From contig RCAB01000223.1 of the NCBI GenBank assembly GCA_003640385.1, forward strand, positions 34,935 through 98,934: 64,000 bases of DNA, given 5' to 3'. Positions 55,316-64,000 of the stretch are shown one piece after another (position 1 is the stretch's first letter; every line of letters begins with the position of its first letter). The notes beneath the pieces were generated by a model. It saw nothing but the letters and a program-made list of their open reading frames with translations. It ran no database searches and was not told the origin of the DNA. Source of the stretch: Setaria digitata. Its lineage: Eukaryota; Nematoda; Chromadorea; Rhabditida; Setariidae. A program made the translations under genes and the position numbers.

Positions 55316-55440
55316 TTAATTTAATAATAATAATAAAATAAACCTTATGCCTTCCAAGAATTCTTAAAAAAGTGATTATGAAAAGGGGTAATAATAATAG
55401 TAGTAATAATAATAAAATAATAATAAATAATTGAAAATGA
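55316..55440. repeat. ATA-rich trinucleotide region
   Basis: Several runs of AATAAT units separated by normal sequence. Low-complexity DNA, not coding. Confidence 0.6.
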
Positions 55441-56228
55441 TAAATAAAAATAACAGTGACAACAAATAGATAAAAAGATATACATATATTTATATTTATA
55501 CTTGCTGCCATTAATTGACAATAAATAGTTGAAGATTAATTAAATATTTAATTACATCTGCCCTTCTTTTTTTTTAAAAAAAAAAAAAAATTTTCCATTT
55601 AAAAAAAAAGAAAAAATAAAAAGTCCTTTGGGAAACCCGAAATAGTTTTTTATTTGGTACAATATCTCCGCATAGTACGCTATAGTAATATTGTTAACGA
55701 ACCATTTGTCCCACTTTTAACAGATCTTTTTTTTTTTTTTTTTTTCGAAATTTCCTTCCTAAACAATTAATTTTACTAAAATTTATAAAAGCATATTAAT
55801 AGTAATAATTCATTACATTTGCGCCAAGAAAATAGCTTTTTGATTCTAATATCCGCTCGATATATCATTTATATTAATTTATTTTGTAATAATTTATTGA
55901 TTCATACGATATTTTTGTCGTATCATTTGTTAAAATTATCATTGTTAAGTTCACTTCTAATAATTCATCACTTTCTGGAAAAGATATAACAATTCCGTTT
56001 ACCAGATCGCATTCTATTCTAAATTATCCAATTGTCTATTCTATTTCTTTTCTTTTCTTTCTTTTTTTTTTTCATCGTTCTTTGTAAATTTATCCTCCTG
56101 AAGAACATCAAAAAATTCAAGAAATCTGTAACAGTTGTTGCTTCTCTAGTAATTGTTGAGATAAATGGAAGTTAATTTTTGCTGATTTTAAAAAGCAGTT
56201 AGTTTTTGAAATGCTTTATAGTTTTGAT

Positions 56229-56345
56229 ATATTATATATATATATATATAATATATATTAAGTATATATATATACTTAATATATTTATATATATATATAT
56301 ACTTAATATTTATATATATATATATACTTAATATATATATATATA
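56229..56345. repeat. TA-run array punctuated by ACTTAA, with perfect hairpin
   Basis: (TA)n runs are separated at intervals by ACTTAATAT words, giving three or four tandem units. The stretch 56258-56279 is a perfect palindrome with TTAAGTATATA arms. It would form a cruciform or hairpin and is a likely slippage site. Confidence 0.8.
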
Positions 56346-57704
56346 AATGTTTGCGAAATTCCGGAATGTTGTATGTTTTTTTCTCTTTTCAACGCTTCAT
56401 TTTCCGAATTTCCAGCCGAATTTTCCTTTTCTTTTTTTTTTTTTTCTGAAATTATCCTTTTATTATTGAATTCTTTCTTTCATCCTTGTTTGTTTCAACT
56501 AAAATTTATGCCATTTCTATCCTTTACTCATGCTAATTTCTGTCCCATCCATTATCATGCTAAATTTACCAATTTTTAATTCCAAATATCGTACCAGAAG
56601 GAGCTTTAAAAGTAATGCATACGCTTTACCGAAAATAAATTTCATTTAGAAGCATCGTTTTTTTTTTTTTTTGATGAATGAAAATTTCTAGTTCCTTTAT
56701 AGAAAAGAAGAAGACGAAGAAAAAAAAAAAAAAATCTTCGGGTACCATGGGTTATTTCTATACAATCATTTCAGAATATCTTCATAATCACTTTCCATCG
56801 CCTGTTTATTGAATTTCTATCCATTTCCAAATCTGGACGAGGTTTCTCGACAAATAACAAATTATTTGTCGAGAAATTGGAGGAAAAAAAAAAGCAAAAG
56901 CCATTTCTCGTTTTATTTTTTGAATAAATTAGCTTTTTTTTCTTTTTTAGTATAGAATAGTAAATAATTGAATAATTATTTCAATTATTGGAATTTCTAA
57001 CAATCCAAAATGTATGAAAAAATATATATATATATATTTTCTTACTGAACGAAAATTGTTTGAAAATATTCAATGAATGTTATATGAAACTTATAGCCTA
57101 AGATTATATATATATATGTATATACGTTCTTTAAAATGATTTAATTAAGATTTCTGATAGCAACATATGTTCCTGTAAACTTTGGTGTCGAATAATTTTT
57201 ATCTCTTTGTTTAACTTTTTCCTTTCAAACAAGAAAAAAACAGATAAAAACTTCCGGAAGTTCAAAATATTTATAAAATTTGCTAAATTATTTAATTTTA
57301 AATAGTATACATTTTAGTATAATTGAATTATTTGTGCTACTAATTGTACTGAAATCTAGCAATTTAATAATTATTACGGAATACTAAATGAAAGTTTTAA
57401 CTATTACTTGCTTATTATTACCATTACTCTAATACTATATATATTTGATATATTAATTTCGATATTGCTTAGCTTTAGGAATTTTTGCTCAGTTTTCTAC
57501 AGTCTTTTAATTTCTTATTATTAGTGAAACAATGATAGTCAGATAATGATGATAACAATACGTATGCTACCGATGATAAGTTCATTAATATTTTAGATAT
57601 CTTTTTAAAATATTTTAAGCCTTCAGGCTGTGGAATTAGTGCACTTTTTGTTTGCTTCTTTTTAAAAGATTGATAAGAAAGTGAGAATAATACTTCAATG
57701 CATA

Positions 57705-57790
57705 CACGTATACGCACACGCTGATGCCAGACATATACGTGGATATAAACATGTACGTGTACACGTAGAAAAATACACATATACGTATCA
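57705..57790. repeat. Alternating ACGTATAC-rich tract
   Basis: Alternating purine/pyrimidine words such as CGTATACGCACACG, ACGTGTACACGT and ATACGTAT recur over about 85 bp. Such sequence is prone to Z-DNA; it is probably a decayed CA/TA/CG microsatellite. Confidence 0.5.
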
Positions 57791-58832
57791 GGTATGCATT
57801 ACCTTTAGGCCTCATCACATTTTCTAGTCGTTTTTTATAATAGTATATCGGTTAGCATCATTATCTGACTTTTATTAATGAAAATGATAGTGACGCTGAT
57901 AATGGTATTAGTACTAGGAGTAATAGTGGTATGGATGCTAATACTGGCGTAATGATAGTGATAATGATAAGTGATATGATGTCTTGTTTATCATACACAT
58001 ATACAAATACTGTTTATTTTTTTTTTTTTTAATTTGTCTGCTTCATTTATTTATTTTTATCATTTATATAAATATGTGTCTGTGTATGCATGCGTGTATA
58101 TGATGGGAATTTTAAAAGACATTGTTCGTGATTTTAATACATACTTGAGACTTTTAAATCTTTTAAATTTCAGTTGAATTGCTATTATTTCAATTAATTT
58201 AATTTGTTTCTATGTAAAGTACAAGGTGATCATTTAATTAATGAATTAATTTCAGAACTATCAAATATTTATAATATATATTTCGTTTTTGTTCAAAAAA
58301 AAAACTCTCTTATTTCTTTCTTTTTTTCTTTTTACCTCACATAACAATTATTCACAATGTTTTAATTTATTTAAACGATTTGAATTACAGTTTTCCATCT
58401 ATTCATTTAATTAAATTGCTAACATTTTAACTTTTTGTACAACATTTTACTTCTATCCTTTTCAATCATCATACCGGAAGTTTGGAAAAAAACAAAAAAA
58501 AAAAACAAATAATAATGAAGAAATTCGATTAAATTGCCATAATTTGCAATATTTGAAATGTTTCAGTTGTTGAAAATAGAAAAATATCCTTCGAATTAAT
58601 TGTGCATTGTTATTCATTGATTCTTTCATTTTCAATCAACAATCAAATAGCTATGTGACCATTGACAAATGGTATTTCCCATCCTACCTAGCCTAGTTAA
58701 TTTTAATTTTTTTTTTTTTTTTTTCAGTTAGTTAACTGAGTCGAATATTTAGCTCTTTTTTCTTCCATATATTTTTTTATTTTTTTTTTCAATATTCTCT
58801 ACATATTTCCATGTCAATTTTTACACCTCCTC

Positions 58833-59005
58833 ATCATCATCACCATCCATTATCATCCACTATATCATCTCCATTATCACCATCATCCATTTTATTATCT
58901 TTACTATTCACTATCATCACTATCTATTATTATTATTATTATTATTTGTCAATTAATCATCATCATTATCATTGTCATTATTCATTATAATCATCATCAT
59001 CATCG
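58833..59005. repeat. ATC/ATT trinucleotide-rich region
   Basis: Imperfect CATCAT, TTATTA and CATTAT triplets extend over about 170 bp. Low complexity; no coding signal. Confidence 0.7.
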
Positions 59006-59180
59006 CTGCCAAATTTTTTTTTTTTATCATTGGGCAACTGACAGCTGTTCAAATTATACTCTACTTTTCAATCAAGTATTATTTGCGATCATTTCCTTCA
59101 ACAACCTCTCCTCCCTCTCCCTCTGATTTTTTCATTTCATACATCACTCATTTCCTGTTTGTTAATATATATATTAATAT

Positions 59181-59212
59181 AATTACGATTATATATATAT
59201 ATAATCGTAATT
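59181..59212. repeat. Perfect 32-bp palindrome
   Basis: Arms AATTACGATT and AATCGTAATT flank an alternating TA core; the whole 32 bp equals its own reverse complement. A shorter palindrome with TTAATATA arms lies just upstream (about 59162-59175). Confidence 0.9.
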
Positions 59213-59518
59213 GCCACTACAATTACCGAAAGTGTTGAAGTTACTTTAATAATAAATATAAGTCATATTAACTACACTATCGTTAACATAATCGATCTTA
59301 TCAATAATTATTATTATCAAGGAATTAAATAGATATTCTGAGTTGTATTATTCAGTTATCAATCTTTCACTTACTCATTTGTTATAAATTTAATGAAGGA
59401 AAAAAAAAAAAAAAGCAAAACCAGATGGGAAGGTATTTGAAAAAAAAAAAACCTAGAAAATGATATTTTGAACAGCGGAATAAATTGTGCTATTTTTTGT
59501 CAAATCTTCCACCTCTTT

Positions 59519-59682
59519 GTTATTATCATTATCATCATTATTAATTATAATATACTTTATTATTGCTATTATTATTTTATTTATTATTATTATTGTTATT
59601 GTTATTATTAATTTTCACTACAATTATTATTATTATCAAATTGCTGTTATTATCGTTAGTACTATTTTATTATTGCTGTCGT
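59519..59682. repeat. ATT trinucleotide-rich region
   Basis: Repeated TTATTA and ATTATC words with a few interruptions. The matching open frame is an isoleucine/leucine/tyrosine run created by the repeat. Confidence 0.7.
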
Positions 59683-60320
59683 AATGTTTTGAACATTTTG
59701 CTACTGTTTAAATTTAGCAGCCATTTTTAATAAAATAAATTTAGCACTGAGAGAAAACTCATCATTAGCAAATTGTTTTGTCTCTTTGCTTATGCATACA
59801 AGTTATATCCATTTGCAAACATTACACAGCTGTTTTTTCTCTCTGAATTCAGAATTGTAGCTTACAATGTAAGTAGTTTCGATTTTTCATTGATATTTTG
59901 AAATATTTGAGGAAATTTAATTAATTGGAAAAAAAAATTTTTTTTTTTCTTTGGATTATGGAAATATGTTAGTTAATATTTTATTAAATTTTTTTGTTTT
60001 TGTTTTTTTTTCTGATTATATAGAGATGTATTATTGAAGATTTCTAAGATTTTTTTTCCCGGATCATTTTTATCATCATTTAGATTTGAGATATTATTTT
60101 GGCGCGTAAAATGCATTATATCCTTATAAACTCATTGTATTCTTGCTCAATTAGCACAATTATTAATTAATTTATCATTTTACTTCTAGCAAAATACATA
60201 TTTTTTTTTTACAGCAAAATTGACAGGAAGTAGTAGACAAAATGCATATTAATGTTATAAATCTAGACCAAAATTTATTTGACAAAATAGACTAGACATT
60301 CTAGATCTTTCTTCCTTTCA

Positions 60321-60373
60321 GAAGGCAAACTACGGAAGAATTAGAAGAAGGCCGAAGGCCTAGTTTGCTTCTT
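60321..60373. repeat. Imperfect inverted repeat with CGAAGG core
   Basis: GAAGGCAAACTA on the left pairs with TAGTTTGCTTC on the right with one bulged base. The loop itself contains AGGCC..GGCCT. It could fold as a stem-loop in DNA or RNA. No function is inferred. Confidence 0.6.
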
Positions 60374-60537
60374 AATCCATTCTACAACACTTGGCCACTA
60401 TCCTACTTCATTTACAATCAATATATGGATTTTTTTCCCGTCACATCCACTTCTTCCACTCTTTTTTCTTATGAAATCATTTTTTTCTTTCCTTTTTTTT
60501 GAAAGTTGAAAACATCTTCTCTCTTCTTCTCGTTAGT

Positions 60538-61212
60538 CTCGAACTAACTTCTTTCCGTCACTCTCGAACTAACTTCTTTCCGTCACTCTCGAACTAACTT
60601 CTTTCCGTCACTCTCGAACTAACTCCTTTCCGTCACTCTCGAACTAACTCCTTTCCGTCACTCTCGAACTAACTCCTTTCCGTCACTCTCGAACTAACTC
60701 CTTTCCGTCACTCTCGAACTAACTCCTTTCCGTCACTCTCGAACTAACTCCTTTCCGTCACTCTCGAACTAACTCCTTTCCGTCACTCTCGAACTAACTC
60801 CTTTCCGTCACTCTCGAACTAACTCCTTTCCGTCACTCTCGAACTAACTCCTTTCCGTCACTCTCGAACTAACTCCTTTCCGTCACTCTCGAACTAACTC
60901 CTTTCCGTCACTCTCGAACTAACTCCTTTCCGTCACTCTCGAACTAACTCCTTTCCGTCACTCTCGAACTAACTCCTTTCCGTCACTCTCGAACTAACTC
61001 CTTTCCGTCACTCTCGAACTAACTCCTTTCCGTCACTCTCGAACTAACTCCTTTCCGTCACTCTCGAACTAACTCCTTTCCGTCACTCTCGAACTAACTC
61101 CTTTCCGTCACTCTCGAACTAACTCCTTTCCGTCACTCTCGAACTAACTCCTTTCCGTCACTCTCGAACTAACTCCTTTCCGTCACTCTCGAACTAACTC
61201 CTTTCCGCCACT
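60538..61212. repeat. 25-bp minisatellite, about 27 near-identical copies
   Basis: The 25-bp unit starts CTCTCGAACTAACTCC and ends TTTCCGTCA. Copies 1-3 carry TTC where later copies carry TCC, so the array has two unit variants in separate blocks. One change (CCGCCA) occurs at the right end. Because 25 is not a multiple of three and the array has TAA stops, it cannot be a coding repeat. Confidence 0.97.
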
Positions 61213-61440
61213 CTCGAACTAAACTTCTTTGCATTACTCTCGAGTTAGCTTCCTTCTCATTACTGTCAAATTATCCTTTTTTTTCTGTTAATCTCAAACT
61301 AATCTCCTTTCCATTACTCTCGAACTACTTTCCTTTCCATTAGTCTTGAACTAACTTTTTTTCCATTATTCTCGAACTAACCTGTTTTCGATTGCTCCCT
61401 GACTAGCCTATGTTTTTACTCCTCTACTCTCGAACTCTTT
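61213..61440. repeat. Diverged flank of the 25-bp minisatellite
   Basis: Words such as CTCTCGAACTA and CTTTCCATTA continue at roughly 25-30 bp spacing but with many substitutions and indels, until about 61440. These look like older copies that escaped homogenisation. Confidence 0.8.
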
Positions 61441-62183
61441 CCCTCCCGTATCACACAAAATAAAACACACCTAAGCTAAATATTTGTGTGTTACTTTATA
61501 TTTTCGTTCTAACTGTTATACATACGGTGTTTTTCCATCATCCTCTAAATTTTATTTTTACTTAAATGAAACAGCAGATAAGAGCGAAACCTAAACTTCA
61601 TAGAATTGCATTAAATAAAGTGGCGATACGAAGTTTTGTGCGTCTTTTTTTATATTGTATTTTGAAACAATCATCTCTTCAGATTCGAGTTTTTTTTTTT
61701 TTTTTTTGTTGAATTATTTTAAGAAAATGTAAATTTAATTTGAAACTATTGCTGTTGTTAATGATAATTTTGCTAATTTTGGATGATTTATTAATACTAA
61801 TTTGACAATATGAATTATAGAAATCTATCCTGTTAGTATAAAGTGATAAATGATGATTAATATAGGCGTATTGACTAATTTACCAATTTGCTGATTATTT
61901 CCATCAAATTCAAATTCAACTATTTTTTTTTTTTTTTTTCAAAAATTTCCCTCTTTTTCTTCCACTTATTTTCCAATTAATTACAGCTACTCTACTAGAC
62001 ATGCATACATACACAAATGTTATAGATCCGAACAAACCGTTCGTTAATTAGCGATCATTTTGTCTACCGTATGCACTCATTTATCAAGGTCATAAGTGTC
62101 CAATGAATTTGTTATTTTTCACAGAATTAATTTTTTCAAAAAGTTTTGACATCTTTTTAATTATTTTATTTTATTTTTGTTTT

Positions 62184-62184
<1 letters not shown>

Positions 62185-62273
<89 letters not shown>
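62185..62273. repeat. 89-base poly-T tract
   Basis: The second longest T homopolymer in the window, preceded by TTTTAT and TTTTG units. Its length may be unreliable. Confidence 0.95.
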
Positions 62274-62275
<2 letters not shown>

Positions 62276-63687
62276 CCAATTAACATTTTAATTTTCCCGC
62301 TAGGAAGTCAGAAATTAAGATTTCATTGCAATCTTGAACCTCTACTGGAATACTACTACAGTTGCCATGCACTCGAAAACATGTACAATTTCCGGAACTC
62401 TATCCTTAATCCATAAATTACAGTAACAATTAGTTTAAAAAAGAAAATATTAAATTTATTTATTACTAAAAAAAAAAAACATTTTTCCCCATAAATACGA
62501 GAAATTTCACTATGCTCATATTCTATTTCATCCTGATTTTTAAAAAAAGAATAGAGAGAAATTATCTCAAAGGACACTATTTATGCATCAAATAAATTAT
62601 TCAAGTTGATCGCAAAATCAATCAGTTCCGGATGATGAGTCGTCCAGTTAAATTTTTCATTTTTTCTTTCAATTTTTAATTATTGCATTTTAAAATTTAA
62701 CCAAAATTGGACCTTTTAAGTCTTTCGTTTCGAATGTTTCATTGCATTCCAACCATTGCCGTTTGGTGAACTTTTTTTTTTTCCATTAGCATCATTTTTT
62801 TTAATTTTCGACCTTTTTTTTTTTCTTTTGTTTCTGATAAATCAAAACAAACTATTGAATTAACTTACGGATCATTTAAAAAAAAAAAAAAAAAAGAAAA
62901 AGGAAAAAGAATCATTCACATCTGTTTAAAAAAATATTTGAATTTCTCGTATTTTCGTTTATTTTTTTAACAGATTTGAATTAATAATCAATAAGATTCA
63001 AAATAGGTAATGAAAAATAAAATTTTTTTAAAAATAAAAATTTGCAAAAATTTTTCAAAAATTTCATTTATGCCTATGAAATTTTCATTGAAATCATAAA
63101 TTCTGCTCGCAATCTTCTCTCTCCTTCCATATATCATTATTGTTTCAGGAAAATTTCAAATTTTCAAATGAAAATTTTAGTCTAAAAGAAGTTTCCTATT
63201 GTTTGCAAATTAAATTTTCCACTTTCTATTACAGCACTAAAAGAAAATCAATCGGAAATGAAAAATGCAAATTGTAAAGTTAATTTTGTTGCAGAATTGA
63301 TCATAATCGCTCTACTCTATCTATTACTTCCAATAAATTTTCCTGATTTCAGGAATACAACTCTCTCATTAATCGTTTACGTCCTCCGGTATCTCTCGGA
63401 TAATACAAATATAATCAATCAATCAATCATTCATTCATTTTCCCCCCCCCCCCCATTCTTATCATCCTATTAAATTGGCAAATCATCAAATTTATGTTCA
63501 TTTTCTCCAACAAATGACTGTCTCTTTTGCAGTATTTCGTTCGTATCAGTCCGAGGAATAGAATTTATTTGTCGTCATGAATATATGACACTTTGCCGAG
63601 GAAGAAAGACTAATCGTTGCTAGGAGGAAGTTATCACGAGTTTATTCCTACTTTCAGCCACTGTTCATTAAGCACACCCATGCATAC

Positions 63688-63695
63688 ACTCTCTC

Positions 63696-63734
<39 letters not shown>

Positions 63735-63760
63735 AATATATATGTATATGTATACATGTA
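63688..63760. repeat. CT then TA compound microsatellite
   Basis: A (CT)n run of about 24 bp joins directly to (TA)n and then TATG/TACATG units. Confidence 0.85.
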
Positions 63761-63879
63761 TATGATTATGTGATATCTCGGGAATAAGTTCGGGAATCCT
63801 GTAAATACCAGATATATGTTATATCGTATTTTTATGTTTCCAGCAGGAATTTGAAAACAGCTGAAGAGAGATTAGTTGC

Positions 63880-64000
63880 TCATTGATTCCTTATTCTTGG
63901 CGTCTTTCTGCTGATTCTTCATTCCTTAGTATGCTTCCGTTGATTCCCCAATCTGTTGCTTCTTTCCGCTGATTCTCCATTTTCCGCTACTTCCTTCCGC
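63880..64000. repeat. Degenerate minisatellite running off the right edge
   Basis: Copies of a word close to TTTCCGCTGATTCTCCATT start at about 28-30 bp spacing (TGATTC near 63884, 63912, 63940 and 63970). At least four copies are present and the array probably continues beyond the window. Confidence 0.65.

Noticed and set aside
60538..61212. Minisatellite as a CRISPR-like array
   Set aside because: Direct tandem copies without unique spacers in an animal genome; a simple minisatellite.

Overview
The window is nuclear DNA of an animal, most likely a nematode. I infer a filarial or other clade III (Spirurina-like) worm. The reasons are a strongly AT-rich genome full of A/T homopolymers, many small introns, and proteins that resemble nematode and other animal orthologues. 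The species cannot be fixed from the sequence. All gene models were built by hand: exons were joined at GT..AG borders and checked for reading phase against protein families remembered from other animals. No search was run.

Left part, 1-30.5 kb: four genes, all on the minus strand. (1) IFT172 (osm-1 in C. elegans), the large intraflagellar-transport B protein, has 33 exons in phase from the start codon at 13206 to exon 33 at 61-210, and its C-terminus lies off the left edge. (2) An alpha-tubulin N-acetyltransferase (MEC-17/ATAT1 family), 5 exons, 14123-16014. (3) A prostaglandin E synthase 2-like thioredoxin/GST-fold protein, 6 exons, 18323-20288. (4) A Pumilio/PUF RNA-binding protein of the PUM1/2 type, 14 exons, 22748-30507, with all eight PUF repeats and a predicted UGUANAUA recognition code. 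Two neighbours, IFT172 and the tubulin acetyltransferase, serve cilia and microtubules. An X-box-like RFX/DAF-19 site lies about 105 bp upstream of the IFT172 start codon.

Middle, 30.5-44.8 kb: no gene that I can support. It holds AT-rich sequence, a less AT-rich block at about 33.5-34.5 kb, microsatellites, and two degenerate minisatellites near 40.5 and 41.7 kb.

Right part, 44.8-64 kb: one convincing coding exon on the plus strand (44865-45170), with a donor site and no recognisable partner exon. The remaining 19 kb may be a very long intron. Long homopolymers are mostly A on the plus strand up to about 40 kb and mostly T from about 42 kb. That matches a change of transcription direction from minus to plus. 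The region also carries a decayed mariner-type transposase relic (about 51.65-52.15 kb), a 25-bp minisatellite with about 27 nearly identical copies (60538-61212) and a decayed right flank, a pure 349-base T run, and several assembly scars: four sites with N, two of them flanked by near-perfect local duplications.

No previously unknown multi-gene system is evident. The points most worth checking are the X-box, the minisatellite, the orphan first exon with its possible giant intron, the duplicated exon fragment in the PUF gene, and the unusual splice site in IFT172.
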